A stretch of DNA of 18,701 nt from DTU018 sp003444615. GTDB taxonomy: Bacteria; Bacillota; Syntrophomonadia; Syntrophomonadales; Syntrophomonadaceae. The notes under the pieces were generated by a model. It had not been told where the DNA came from and did not search any database. It saw only the letters and a program-made list of their open reading frames with translations. The stretch spans positions 1 to 18,701 of the forward strand of contig JBASMO010000154.1 in assembly GCA_049656905.1 (NCBI GenBank). Reading direction: 5' to 3'. Positions 1 through 7,753 of this stretch are shown piece after piece. Made by a program: the position numbers and the translations under genes. Position 1 is the first letter of the stretch. Each line of letters opens with the position of its first letter.

Positions 1-564
1 CACCACCGCTGCCGCGGAAACAACAAAAGTATATGTGAAGGTACCTACCCGGGGTCGAATGTTACGGCCAATCAAAAAGTAGATAGCCACAAATAACCCG
101 CTGGCCAAAGCCAGCATATCGCCCAGAATTCTTCCGGAGCTCAAATCCCCGCCAGCAATAAAAAGGCAGCCCACTAAAGCTACCATAATTCCTATTACCA
201 CAGGCCTATTCAGCTGCTCTTTTAAGAATATCACCGAAAGAACCAGCACGAATACCACCTGTAAATTGGTAAAAAGTACCGAGCTGGATACGGTGGTGTA
301 ACTAAGAGAGGTAATCCAAAAGGCAAAATGGAGGGCTAAAAAGAAGCCTGCTCCCAGAATATAGATAAAATCCCGGTTTTCTATGGCAGTCACGTTTTTG
401 CGCAGATTTCTGCCTTCTATCAAACCGGCCAGCCCAGTTGTAAAAGCCACCCGGTACAAGGCTATTACCATAGCTGGAGCAACACACAAACGAATCATAA
501 TTGATGCGGTGGACATGCATAAAACCGCGAAAAATATGGCTGCTAATAAAGGAGCTGTTCTCAT
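1..564 (-). CDS. EamA/DMT-family transporter, 3' end cut off by the window
   Basis: This is an integral membrane transporter of the drug/metabolite (EamA) superfamily; the substrate cannot be told from sequence. The 188 visible residues start MRTAPLLAAIFFAVLC and contain about six hydrophobic segments. The end of the first EamA repeat is visible as SVIFLKEQLNRPVVIG followed by a glycine-rich helix (about residues 115-140), and the second repeat begins after it. The C-terminal third to half of the protein lies beyond position 1. The ATG shares four bases (ATGA) with the stop codon of livG, and an in-frame TGA two codons upstream rules out a longer start at an ATG. The only Shine-Dalgarno-like GAGG is one base from the ATG, so translation is probably coupled to livG. 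The position is odd: livF normally follows livG. The family assignment is fairly sure; the function is unknown. Confidence 0.85.
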   Translation of the reverse strand, partial: MRTAPLLAAIFFAVLCMSTASIMIRLCVAPAMVIALYRVAFTTGLAGLIEGRNLRKNVTAIENRDFIYILGAGFFLALHFAFWITSLSYTTVSSSVLFTNLQVVFVLVLSVIFLKEQLNRPVVIGIMVALVGCLFIAGGDLSSGRILGDMLALASGLFVAIYFLIGRNIRPRVGTFTYTFVVSAAAVV

Positions 565-1325
565 GCCTCAACGCCAAGATAGGACTGAATTACCCGCTCA
601 TCCTGTTTCACTTCTTCCGGTGGACCGTCAGCGATTTTGCGACCGTAATCCAGTACCGCTATGCGCTCACAAATATTCATGACCAGGTTCATATCATGTT
701 CCACCAGCAGTATGGTAAGCTTCATCTGCTCCCGAAGCTGATAAATCAATTCCATGAGTTCCGCTTTTTCCCCAGCGTTCATACCAGCGGCTGGCTCATC
801 CAATAACAGCAAAGTAGGCTCCAATGCCAATGCCCGGGCTATCTCCAGGCGGCGCTGTTCACCATAGGCCAGGTTAACCGCATATTCCATTTTCTTATTC
901 AGCAAACCTACTCTGTCCAGCAGTTGCTCGGCTTTTTCAGTGATTTCTTTTTCTTCCCGGCGCGACCTGGGCAGGCCCAACATGCTGCTCCAAAAACCGC
1001 TGCGGGTGACACCGAAACTGCCCATACGCACATTATCTAAAACCGATAGTTTTTGAAACAGCCTGATATTCTGAAAAGTACGGGCTATTCCTAAACTGGC
1101 TATTTGATGAGCCTTGGCACCGTTAATACTCTGCCCGCGAAAGCTGATAGTTCCTTCGCTGGGATCATAAATACCGGTGATCAGGTTAAACAAGGTGGTT
1201 TTGCCAGCCCCGTTAGGACCGATTATCCCGTATATTTGCTGTTCTTCTACCTGTAGACTAACTCCATCCAGAGCCCTGAGGCCTCCAAACTCCTGGCTAA
1301 TCTCATTAAGAGTTAATATGGGCAT
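561..1325 (-). CDS. livG: Branched-chain amino acid ABC transporter ATPase LivG
   Basis: Cytoplasmic ATPase subunit of a HAAT-family importer for branched-chain amino acids or related compounds, 254 residues, the usual LivG length. Visible motifs are Walker A GPNGAGKTT (36-44), Q-loop Gln85 in the LivG-typical ARTFQNIRLF, the signature LAYGEQ (152-157, with LAYG replacing the general LSGG), Walker B LLLLDEP (172-178) and the switch His210 in VEHDM. The LivG-type insertion between Q-loop and signature (about 103-130) is present. I chose the ATG at 1325 because AGAGGTG sits just upstream and the protein then begins at MPILTLNEI; a reading frame open to 1394 would add 23 residues inside livM. 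It overlaps livM by 20 bases and the EamA gene by four. No LivF partner is visible. Confidence 0.95.
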   Translation of the reverse strand: MPILTLNEISQEFGGLRALDGVSLQVEEQQIYGIIGPNGAGKTTLFNLITGIYDPSEGTISFRGQSINGAKAHQIASLGIARTFQNIRLFQKLSVLDNVRMGSFGVTRSGFWSSMLGLPRSRREEKEITEKAEQLLDRVGLLNKKMEYAVNLAYGEQRRLEIARALALEPTLLLLDEPAAGMNAGEKAELMELIYQLREQMKLTILLVEHDMNLVMNICERIAVLDYGRKIADGPPEEVKQDERVIQSYLGVEA

Positions 1326-2202
1326 TAGCCTGCACCTCTTTTCTAGCCCAGCGTTTGCGGATGTCATATATCCTAACATCACCCAGCAGTCCATTGGGTC
1401 GGAAAATCATCAAAATCACCAATAAAGCCCCATAGAATAGCAGCCGGTATTCAGCTACTACTCGGAGCAGTTCCGGAGCCAGCGTCAAAATAGTGGCCCC
1501 TATTAACGTTCCCGGAATGCTTCCCATACCACCTAAGACCACCATGTTTAACAATTCGATGGATTTCATGAAGGCGAAATCCTGGGGACGGATGAAATAC
1601 ATATAATGAGCATAAAGGCCTCCGCCCAGACCCCCGAGGAAAGAGCCGACTGTAAAAGCCATAACTTTGAGGCGAGTGGTATCCACACCGCAAGATTCGG
1701 CGGCAATCTCATTTTCACGAATGGCATACCAGGCTCGTCCTATACGGGAATTCAACAGTTTGGCATTTAATACTATGATTATGGCTACTAGGGTAAAGAC
1801 CAAGACAAAATTGGTGTGTTGGGGAATGCCAGCCAGACCAACGGCCTTGCCTCCCGGTTCAAAATTGAGAAAAAATACCCGGATAATTTCGGCAAAACCA
1901 ATGGTAACCATAGCTAAATAGTCACCTTCCAAACGTAAGGTGGGAATCCCAATCAAACAGCCAAATAAAGCGGCCACCATGGCTCCAGCCAAGAGGGATA
2001 GCCAAAAGGGACAGGCAAACTGCATGGACAAAATAGCTGATGTATAGGCCCCCAGGCTCATAAAACCAGCATGCCCCATGGAAAGCTGTCCTGTAACCCC
2101 GGTTATGATATTAAGTCCCAGAGCCAGAATGATATTGATTCCTATCAGAATTAAAAGGCGTAGATAGTATGGGTCTATATATTGTGTCAAATATGCATCC
2201 AT
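1306..2202 (-). CDS. livM: Branched-chain amino acid ABC transporter permease LivM
   Basis: Second membrane permease subunit, 298 residues. The N-terminus has multiple hydrophobic helices, and the family hallmark GLNIITGVTGQLSMGHAGF appears at about residues 29-47. The cytoplasmic coupling region contains SRIGRAWYAIRENEIAAE, typical of LivM/BPD_transp_2 permeases, and is followed by GGMGSIPGTLIGA near the C-terminus. ATG at 2202 is preceded by AGGTGG at good spacing. It lies 11 bases after livH and overlaps livG, so livH, livM and livG are almost certainly one transcript. LivH and LivM together form the transmembrane channel. The substrate may be branched-chain amino acids, but HAAT transporters also carry amides, urea and other ligands, so specificity is open. 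Confidence 0.95.
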   Translation of the reverse strand: MDAYLTQYIDPYYLRLLILIGINIILALGLNIITGVTGQLSMGHAGFMSLGAYTSAILSMQFACPFWLSLLAGAMVAALFGCLIGIPTLRLEGDYLAMVTIGFAEIIRVFFLNFEPGGKAVGLAGIPQHTNFVLVFTLVAIIIVLNAKLLNSRIGRAWYAIRENEIAAESCGVDTTRLKVMAFTVGSFLGGLGGGLYAHYMYFIRPQDFAFMKSIELLNMVVLGGMGSIPGTLIGATILTLAPELLRVVAEYRLLFYGALLVILMIFRPNGLLGDVRIYDIRKRWARKEVQANAHINS

Positions 2203-2213
2203 TAGCGATCCAC

Positions 2214-3089
2214 CTATACTTTTTTAGTAATCTTCTGGCCTAAAATTCCTTGCGGCCTGATGAGCAGAACCAGAATGAGTACCCCAAAGGCAATAGCATC
2301 TTTATAGGATGAGGTTAGATAAGCTACCCCCATTATTTCCATTACTCCCAGAGTCAGGCCGCCTATCACGGCTCCGGGGATAGAACCTATACCACCCAGT
2401 ACGGCAGCAGCAAAAGCTTTTAACCCGGCCATCATCCCCATATAAGGCCAAACCGCGTTATAATATATTCCTACCATTACGCCACCCGCTGCGGCTAAAG
2501 CTGAACCCACCGCAAAGGTAAAGGAAATAACCCGGTTTACGTTTATGCCCATCAAATAAGAAGCATCCAAGTCCTGGGAGGAAGCGCGCATGGCCTTGCC
2601 GATACGGGTCTTGTGGATCATAACCTGCAGGCCGATCATCAATAGGGCTGAAAACACCAGAATGAGTATCTGCAGCAAGGATACTTCAGCAAATCCCAGA
2701 TCATAGGTTTGGGAATTAAAAATACTGGGATAGCTGCGGGTGTTGGTCCCGGCTAACAGGGCTAATAAGGTTTGCAGAAAAATGGACACACCGATGGCAC
2801 TTATCAGAGCCGATAGTCGGGTAGACTTGCCTCGTAAGGGTCGGTAGGCCACTCTCTCAATCAGCATCCCCACCATCATACAAAAAACCATAGCACTGGC
2901 CATAGCCACAAAGATGTTGGCCCCCAAGACGGTAACCAGAAATAGCCCCACGAAAGCGCCGATCATGTAAACCTCTCCGTGGGCAAAGTTTATGAGCTGT
3001 ACAATTCCGTACACCATGGTATAACCCAGGGCAATCAATGCATAGGTGCTGCCCAGGGTTAGTCCGTTGAGTAATTGTTCCAGGAACAT
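2214..3089 (-). CDS. livH: Branched-chain amino acid ABC transporter permease LivH
   Basis: First membrane permease subunit, 291 residues. The start FLEQLLNGLTLGSTYALIAL is the canonical LivH N-terminus and is followed by YGIVQLINFAHGEVYMIGAF. The coupling loop KTRIGKAMRASSQDLDASYLMGI and the later VLGGIGSIPGAVIGG are standard for this family, and the protein ends RPQGILGQKITKKV. ATG at 3089 has GGGGAGG six bases upstream. It is separated from livK by a 131-base spacer containing two hairpins, which suggests that the binding protein and the membrane components are made in different amounts. It pairs with LivM to form the channel through which LivK delivers substrate. Confidence 0.95.
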   Translation of the reverse strand: MFLEQLLNGLTLGSTYALIALGYTMVYGIVQLINFAHGEVYMIGAFVGLFLVTVLGANIFVAMASAMVFCMMVGMLIERVAYRPLRGKSTRLSALISAIGVSIFLQTLLALLAGTNTRSYPSIFNSQTYDLGFAEVSLLQILILVFSALLMIGLQVMIHKTRIGKAMRASSQDLDASYLMGINVNRVISFTFAVGSALAAAGGVMVGIYYNAVWPYMGMMAGLKAFAAAVLGGIGSIPGAVIGGLTLGVMEIMGVAYLTSSYKDAIAFGVLILVLLIRPQGILGQKITKKV

Positions 3090-3125
3090 GGACGTCCTCC
3101 CCTGTTGCGATGTAGACTATACACA

Positions 3126-3159
3126 GTTTAGCACAGATCGTCTCATTCTGTGGCTAAAC
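3126..3159 (-). other. Intercistronic hairpin 1 between livK and livH
   Basis: Read on the plus strand, GTTTAGC plus ACAGA pairs with TCTGT plus GCTAAAC, with a one-base bulge and a nine-base loop (12 base pairs). No clear U-run follows on the minus strand, so this looks more like an mRNA-stabilising or partially terminating structure than a full terminator. Hairpins after the binding-protein gene are common in ABC importer operons and help keep that protein in excess. Confidence 0.5.
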
Positions 3160-3176
3160 TCTGCATAGCTTGACAA

Positions 3177-3202
3177 TGGCCCATCCCCGAAAGGACGGGC
3201 CA
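3177..3202 (-). other. Intercistronic hairpin 2, just after the livK stop codon
   Basis: TGGCCC pairs with GGGCCA around an inner TCC/GGA pair and a CCGAAA loop, with one mismatch (A opposite C). It begins about 19 bases after the livK stop. It has no U-tract on the minus strand. Its position suggests protection of the livK 3' end or partial termination before livH. Confidence 0.5.
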
Positions 3203-3220
3203 CTGCTATTATGCGGAAAT

Positions 3221-4390
3221 CTAGTCAATATTTACTGGGATCTTGGTTACCAAAGAAGGGAATACTCCGTCTTTGGCTGTAACCACATATACCGGGCTCT
3301 TAATGGGTTCGCGGTTTTCACGAATAGTAGTATTGCCGGAAACACCAGGATAATCTTTCAGCTTAGCTATTTCATCCTTGAAAACCTTAGGATCGGAACT
3401 GTTAGCCTGTTCCATAGCATAGGCTAGAATCATTACCGCATCATAGTATTGAGCTGAGAACATATCAGGTTCTTCGTTGTATAGCTCGCGATATTTTTCT
3501 ACAAATTTGGCAGTCTGTTCGCTGGGTTGGTCCGCCGAGAATCCGCAGTATAAGAATACTTTTTCTTCTACTGCGTCACCGCCTAATTTAAGCAAATCCT
3601 GGCCGTACAAACCATCGCCGCCTACCATGGGAATATCCAAACCCTGTTTTTGTGCTTCCTTCATTATTAAAGCTGCTTCGGTGTAGTAACCGGTGAATAC
3701 CAGAACATCAGCATCCACACCTTTGAGTTTAGTAATCTGAGCACTGAAGTCGGTTTCTTTGTCATTGATAGACTCCTGGAGTACAATAGAACCTCCCTGG
3801 GCCTCAATTTCTTGTTCAAATATGGGTGTGAGAGCAGTGCTGTAACCATTGTTCAAGGAAGTGATTATGGCATATTTATTCCACTGCTTTTCATTCATCA
3901 TCCAGTCAACTACCACGGGAACAGCTACCGTATCCAACATGGTATTGCGGAAAACAAAATCACCAATCTCTACTACTTCGGCTCCGGTAGCTCCGGCGGA
4001 GAATATCACCACCTGGTTTTTCTGAGCAATATCAGCAGCTACTTTGGTTAAGCCAGTACAAGGGTCTCCCACCATGGCTACAACTTTGTCACGAGTTATA
4101 TATCTCTGGGCTATGTTGGCAATTTCTGAGCTGTCACCTTTGTTGTCCTGATATACCCCTACCAGTTTCTTTCCCAGTACGCCCCCCTGGGCATTTATCT
4201 CATCAATGGCCATCTTCATTCCCTTTTCACCAGGAATGCCGTAGTTGGCCACATCACCAGTTAACGCTCCTAAAAAGCCCAGCTTTATAACATCCTCACT
4301 ATTTTCTGCATCACTGCCGCCGCACCCAGCCACCATGGAAAACATTAAAACCAGGCTAAGTATAATAGCCCACTTTGCTCTTCCCTTCAA
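3221..4390 (-). CDS. livK: HAAT-family substrate-binding lipoprotein (LivK-like)
   Basis: Extracytoplasmic solute-binding protein (Peripla_BP_6 type) that captures the ligand for LivHM. From the proposed TTG start it has 389 residues: a short basic N-terminus (MKGRAKW), a hydrophobic segment and a lipobox ending in VAGC with the lipidated Cys at residue 23. The mature part begins KLGFLGALTGDVANYG, the classic start of the family, with the ligand-contact region SAGATGAEVVE further in. I prefer TTG at 4390 because GGAGGG lies eight bases upstream; the in-frame ATG at 4411 has no ribosome binding site and would put seven extra residues before the signal peptide. It is the first gene of the liv cluster. 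The ligand cannot be assigned from sequence alone. Confidence 0.93.
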   Translation of the reverse strand: MKGRAKWAIILSLVLMFSMVAGCGGSDAENSEDVIKLGFLGALTGDVANYGIPGEKGMKMAIDEINAQGGVLGKKLVGVYQDNKGDSSEIANIAQRYITRDKVVAMVGDPCTGLTKVAADIAQKNQVVIFSAGATGAEVVEIGDFVFRNTMLDTVAVPVVVDWMMNEKQWNKYAIITSLNNGYSTALTPIFEQEIEAQGGSIVLQESINDKETDFSAQITKLKGVDADVLVFTGYYTEAALIMKEAQKQGLDIPMVGGDGLYGQDLLKLGGDAVEEKVFLYCGFSADQPSEQTAKFVEKYRELYNEEPDMFSAQYYDAVMILAYAMEQANSSDPKVFKDEIAKLKDYPGVSGNTTIRENREPIKSPVYVVTAKDGVFPSLVTKIPVNID

Positions 4391-4456
4391 TACAAAGTCC
4401 CTCCCTGACATTCAAATTAATATTTTCGTATGATCAATGCATAACCATACATATAA

Positions 4457-4485
4457 AGTATAACAGGATATTTTCATTATGCCGA
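4457..4485 (-). promoter_or_regulatory. Candidate sigma-A promoter for the liv operon
   Basis: On the minus strand TCGGCA (-35, 4/6 match) is followed after 17 bases by TATACT (-10, 5/6 match), about 67 bases before the TTG start of livK. A TTGACA further upstream (4512-4517) lacks a good -10 at normal spacing. This is a prediction from pattern only. Confidence 0.4.
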
Positions 4486-4524
4486 TTAAAAATCCTGCCC
4501 AACTATTAAAAAACTGTCAATTCG

Positions 4525-4677
4525 CTAGGATCGATCATCTTCTAAGGAGAAGAACATGCGAAAGGTAATATCAGAGGTCTCCCCACAGGACATAGCCAAG
4601 AGGCGGGCAGAGTGCTCCTCCATGGTCCGGATAACCGGAAAAGGATCACTGGTCTCAATACAGATAATGGTTGTCAA
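4525..4677 (-). CDS. Small unrecognised protein, 50 residues
   Basis: A short ORF directly downstream of the YkgJ-type gene, in the same direction, 21 bases after its stop. With a TTG start it reads MTTIICIETSDPFPVIRT, continues through MEEHSARLLAMSCGE, and ends SLEDDRS. It has two cysteines, no membrane segment and an acidic C-terminus. The ribosome binding site GAGGTG is five bases before the TTG, and an in-frame TGA lies 12 bases upstream, so no longer start is possible. I do not recognise a family. In favour of a real gene: operon position, ribosome binding site, and a protein-like composition. Against: short length and a non-ATG start. It could be the last gene of the rnhA cluster. Confidence 0.5.
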   Translation of the reverse strand: MTTIICIETSDPFPVIRTMEEHSARLLAMSCGETSDITFRMFFSLEDDRS

Positions 4678-4698
4678 GTGAGCACCTCATTCTCTCCA

Positions 4699-5352
4699 TT
4701 ATTGTTCCCCTTTCAAAAAATGCCGCAGGGGTACATCCTCATAACTGCCGGCAGTTAAAAACGGTTTCACCCCGGGAAGTTCCCGGTAAGCTTCCACTAA
4801 ATCCACAAAAACGCGATCAAAACTGGTATAGCCACCCGGCGCAGGTTCGGGCAGGTAGCCCTGCTGCTGGGCATAGATCTGAGTGGCAGCTGCCCCGCTC
4901 CAGGCAATAGAATAAATAAGCTGTTCGGTGTCCCAGGTAAGATCACTGCATATATAGAACCGGCATATAAGAGAACGCAAGGGATATATGGTGCAGAGCC
5001 GCTCCTGCAAAAAAATACAGGGATTGGATTTAATTTTCAGTAATCCCAAAGCCCATTTATCCTGATCGAAACAATCCTGAATGAACTCCGGTTCGGTTAC
5101 CTGCAATTGGGCAGCCATGTTCCGAAAAGAAATAAGATCAGGTATCACATAAGCTGTGTCACAGCAGTTATTGGGACATCCCTTACAGGCTGAATAATGG
5201 TTATGGCCATAGATTTTGTAAATGGACTCATCGTCGCATAGAGGCTGCCAGGCCTCCAGCAGATCAGCTACATTGGCTTCGGGGTCATTAACTCTTGCTC
5301 CCAGTTTTACTATGCCATCCTCCACTGTCTGGTATACTTCAATTTTTGTCAT
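4699..5352 (-). CDS. YkgJ-family cysteine-cluster protein (CxxCxxCC type)
   Basis: Protein of 217 residues with the signature of the zinc/iron-chelating CxxCxxCC family (PF03692): C56, C59, C63 and C64 in ACKGCPNNCCD, then C112, C120 and C130 in the pattern PCIFLQ, RLCTIYPLRSLICRF. Members are thought to bind a metal or an Fe-S cluster; the biochemical role is unknown. The N-terminal 50 residues and the C-terminal region after about 140 are not conserved features that I recognise. The ATG at 5352 overlaps the acyltransferase stop (ATGA). A TTG at 5358 is an alternative: AGAGGA is 6 bases before the TTG but 12 before the ATG, so the true start could be two codons longer. Confidence 0.82.
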   Translation of the reverse strand: MTKIEVYQTVEDGIVKLGARVNDPEANVADLLEAWQPLCDDESIYKIYGHNHYSACKGCPNNCCDTAYVIPDLISFRNMAAQLQVTEPEFIQDCFDQDKWALGLLKIKSNPCIFLQERLCTIYPLRSLICRFYICSDLTWDTEQLIYSIAWSGAAATQIYAQQQGYLPEPAPGGYTSFDRVFVDLVEAYRELPGVKPFLTAGSYEDVPLRHFLKGEQ

Positions 5353-5879
5353 TCCCAAATAACATCCTCTTTAATGACCCGAGCCGGATTGCCGGCTACC
5401 ATAGTCCTAGGGGGCACATCTTTAGTAACTACGGCATTGTTAGCAATAATGGATCCAGTACCTACGGTAACCCCTTTTAAGATAACCGCCCGGCAGCCAA
5501 TCCAAACATGGTCTTCCACTACTATGGGGGCTATCTTGGTCTCTGGTATTTCCCCCGCAAAACCCAGGGGGTGTGACGAAGTATCCATAAACAACACATG
5601 CCAGCTAATGGAACAGTTTTTACCAATGCGCAGCTCTTTTACTGCCAGCAGATTGCAGCCGTCCCCCAGATATGAGTTGTCACCAATGTAAACCCGGGCA
5701 TTGGCCCCGGTGGAAATCCTTACATCCCTTTCCAGTAATACATTATCACCAACATGTACTTCCGAACCCTCCCCTAAAAAAAGCAATCCCGGATTGCGCG
5801 CCCGCAGGTTCTTGCCACAGGTAGTAAGCTTGCTTTTTACCCTCCAGGTGGTGTACCGATCGCGTATTTTCTGCCACAT
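5349..5879 (-). CDS. Left-handed beta-helix (hexapeptide) acyltransferase
   Basis: Protein of 176 residues related to the maltose/galactoside/serine O-acetyltransferase superfamily, which transfers acetyl or another acyl group from CoA. Hexapeptide repeats run from about residue 37 to 160: examples are VHVGDNVLL, VYIGDNSYLGDGCN and LRIGKNCSI, then HVWIGCRAVILKGVTVG and TGSIIANNAVVTKDV. It ends with the usual VAGNPARVI. The likely catalytic His is in MDTSSHPLG, about residue 113. ATG at 5879 has GGGGGAGA four bases upstream. It sits 33 bases after rnhA and overlaps the next gene. The acceptor is unknown; sugar, polysaccharide or amino acid are all possible. Confidence 0.85.
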   Translation of the reverse strand: MWQKIRDRYTTWRVKSKLTTCGKNLRARNPGLLFLGEGSEVHVGDNVLLERDVRISTGANARVYIGDNSYLGDGCNLLAVKELRIGKNCSISWHVLFMDTSSHPLGFAGEIPETKIAPIVVEDHVWIGCRAVILKGVTVGTGSIIANNAVVTKDVPPRTMVAGNPARVIKEDVIWE

Positions 5880-5912
5880 ACTATCTCCCCCTTGATTTGG
5901 CCATTTTTATAA

Positions 5913-6362
5913 TTATCCCTCAGAACGATGCTCCTTAATCCGGGTACGGGCTAGTTCATCACAGCGTTCATTTAAAGGGTGACCCGCATGACCTTTTACT
6001 TTTTCAATGCGAACCTGATTAGCTTCCATGACCTGTAAGAGCTCCATCCACAGATCACGGTTAGCTACTGCTTCTTTGCGGCTGTTGCGCCAGCCATTTT
6101 TCAGCCAATTGTCGATCCATTTTTGTTTGAAAGCATTAACTACATAGGCGCTGTCTGTGTATACTGTTATATCCCACCCCTTAACCTTTACCGCTTTCAA
6201 GGCTTCTATAATAGCGGTTAATTCCATGCGCTGATTGGTGGTCTGTGGCTCATAGCCGGATATTTCCTTACGGTGAGGCCCAGCCAGGAGCACTGCTCCC
6301 CATCCTCCCGGTCCAGGGTTACCGGAGCATGCCCCATCGGTGTAGATCACCATTTTTTTCAT
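5913..6362 (-). CDS. rnhA: Ribonuclease HI
   Basis: Cleaves the RNA strand of RNA-DNA hybrids, including R-loops and primer remnants. The 149-residue protein has the full bacterial RNase HI layout: YTDGACSGNPGPGGWG with catalytic Asp9, MELTA with Glu47, YTDSAYV with Asp70, the basic protrusion KQKWIDNWLKNGWRNSRKE (79-97), VKGHAGH with the flexible-loop His125, and Asp135 in CDELAR. The ATG at 6362 is chosen because GAGGAG lies eight bases upstream and the N-terminus MKKMVIYTDG is typical; the frame is open a further 18 codons without a ribosome binding site. It appears to head a small cluster with the acyltransferase and YkgJ-type genes. Confidence 0.96.
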   Translation of the reverse strand: MKKMVIYTDGACSGNPGPGGWGAVLLAGPHRKEISGYEPQTTNQRMELTAIIEALKAVKVKGWDITVYTDSAYVVNAFKQKWIDNWLKNGWRNSRKEAVANRDLWMELLQVMEANQVRIEKVKGHAGHPLNERCDELARTRIKEHRSEG

Positions 6363-6449
6363 TATCACAACTCCTCGCCGCGCCCAAGAAAGCATTAATT
6401 GCATAAAAACTACCACATAGCCTGGCCAAAACCCTTCAATCTCAATGGT

Positions 6450-6475
6450 AAAAAAAATCCCCCTTCTGCAGGGGA
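6450..6475 (-). terminator. Rho-independent terminator after the FmdB-type gene
   Basis: On the minus strand TCCCC pairs with GGGGA across a TGCAGAA loop, followed by eight T residues. It lies about 30 bases after the stop codon of the zinc-ribbon gene and before rnhA, so it separates the two transcription units. Confidence 0.8.
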
Positions 6476-6505
6476 ATTATGCAACCATAATATATTGTGT
6501 TAGGG

Positions 6506-6811
6506 TTAGGCTCCCGCCACTTTTTTGTCAGTGCTTTCTGACTGTTCAACAAATCCTTTAATATCTCCGTCCAATAAAGCCTCGTTATCTTTTTGGCGTT
6601 CCTGGTTAAGAGCGCGGGCTTGATCTTTCAGGCGATTGCCGCTATCGGTAGTATAAAAACCAGAACCCTTGAATACTATACCCACATTCTTACTGATCAC
6701 GCGATGTACCTGTTCCCCACAGGTTGGACATTGGGTGAGGCTGGCTTCATTGATTCTTTGCATTTTTTCGAAAATGCCGCAATTCGAGCATTTATATTCA
6801 TAGATTGGCAT
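6506..6811 (-). CDS. FmdB-family putative regulatory zinc-ribbon protein
   Basis: Small protein of 101 residues. The N-terminal zinc ribbon MPIYEYKCSNCGIFEKMQ, with C8 and C11, and TQCPTCGE, with C28 and C31, is the FmdB/CxxC_CxxC_SSSS domain, followed by the characteristic GSGFYTTDSG at about 50-59. The C-terminal 40 residues are charged and probably disordered. The name comes from a formamidase regulator; most members have no demonstrated function. ATG at 6811 has AAGGAGGG at ideal distance. It is monocistronic, bounded by its own promoter upstream and a hairpin terminator downstream. Confidence 0.9.
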   Translation of the reverse strand: MPIYEYKCSNCGIFEKMQRINEASLTQCPTCGEQVHRVISKNVGIVFKGSGFYTTDSGNRLKDQARALNQERQKDNEALLDGDIKGFVEQSESTDKKVAGA

Positions 6812-6854
6812 TGTAATCCCTCCTTCAAGCCTCTATGGTAATAATCTGTATATT

Positions 6855-6883
6855 TATTTAATCCTTTGCAGAGAGTTTGTCAA
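6855..6883 (-). promoter_or_regulatory. Probable sigma-A promoter for the FmdB-type gene
   Basis: On the minus strand a perfect TTGACA (-35) is followed after 17 bases by TAAATA, or after 16 bases by TTAAAT, about 44 bases before the ATG. The consensus -35 and AT-rich downstream region make this one of the clearer promoters in the window. Confidence 0.6.
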
Positions 6884-6914
6884 CGATATATGCTACCGCC
6901 GGCTATTCCCTGAC

Positions 6915-7619
6915 TCAGGCTAGACTAAAATAGACCAGCAAAGTCATGATTCCATTCCACATGCCATGAGCCGTGACCGTAGCCCAAATACTGCCGCTTT
7001 TCTCATACAAGTAGCATAAGATAGCTCCTCCTATGGCTAGAGGTATGGCTCTCCAAGCATCCCAGTGGGCCAGCCCAAAAATTATTCCTGCACCGATGGC
7101 GCCCCAAAATGGCCCCAGGGAGTACCTGGTTAGAGGATATATCATGCCCCGGAAAAAAAGTTCCTCAGATATGGGTGCCAGCACAGCTCCCATCAGTAAC
7201 AAAAGCAGCAGCTGGCTAACCCCATGAGCAGAACGCAGTATTTCTTCATAAACTTGCGGCTCAATGTCAGGATTGAGGATTTCCAAAGGCAGGCTCAGTA
7301 CAAAAATAACTGCCAGGAGGGCTAGTCCTCCCACTATACCGTAGCGGAGCATCTTCCTGGCTGATAGAGGTTTTAATCCTAATTCCCGCCAGTCCGTCCG
7401 GCGAGCCACAACAACCAGCAGAAGAACCAGTCCCACCGTTACCAAAAACTGCAGGACATAAGCCACGGTGAAGTAAGCCAACCCCACATTGGGAAAGCCG
7501 AACTGGTGCAGAAAGGACATCAGATGCTGTCCATACCTTCCCATAAGAAAGCTTAAAATGATGATGCCTCCATAAACCAGTATAACGTCCAGCCAATTCC
7601 AGGACGGCTTATAGTTCAT
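6915..7619 (-). CDS. CPBP-family intramembrane metalloprotease (CAAX/Abi type)
   Basis: Polytopic membrane protein of 234 residues from the CPBP (PF02517) family, relatives of CAAX prenyl endopeptidases and bacteriocin self-immunity proteins. All three conserved motifs are present: motif 1 EELFFRG with Glu152, Glu153 and Arg157; motif 2 FGLAHWD with His185; motif 3 HGMWN with His218. About six to seven hydrophobic helices are visible. I place the start at ATG 7619 because a GGGGG-containing ribosome binding site lies seven bases upstream; the ATG at 7640 has none. Its substrate is unknown. It is transcribed divergently from the DUF4912-like gene across a 134-base gap, and no toxin or bacteriocin gene is adjacent, so an immunity role is not supported here. 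Confidence 0.9.
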   Translation of the reverse strand: MNYKPSWNWLDVILVYGGIIILSFLMGRYGQHLMSFLHQFGFPNVGLAYFTVAYVLQFLVTVGLVLLLVVVARRTDWRELGLKPLSARKMLRYGIVGGLALLAVIFVLSLPLEILNPDIEPQVYEEILRSAHGVSQLLLLLLMGAVLAPISEELFFRGMIYPLTRYSLGPFWGAIGAGIIFGLAHWDAWRAIPLAIGGAILCYLYEKSGSIWATVTAHGMWNGIMTLLVYFSLA

Positions 7620-7753
7620 AATACTGTCCCCCAATTCCATTGGCAGTGGCAGGTACCGCTGAACCTACTTTAATAATTATTCAGGACCAAGCCATTTTTT
7701 TGCGGTTCCAGGGACATACTAGCATAAACACCTCATAAGGAGGCTAAAAACCA

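Noticed and set aside
302..577. Minus-strand ORF of 91 codons overlapping the EamA gene
   Set aside because: It is out of frame with the clear EamA reading frame in the same strand and has a composition unlike a real protein; the transporter frame runs unbroken through the same region.
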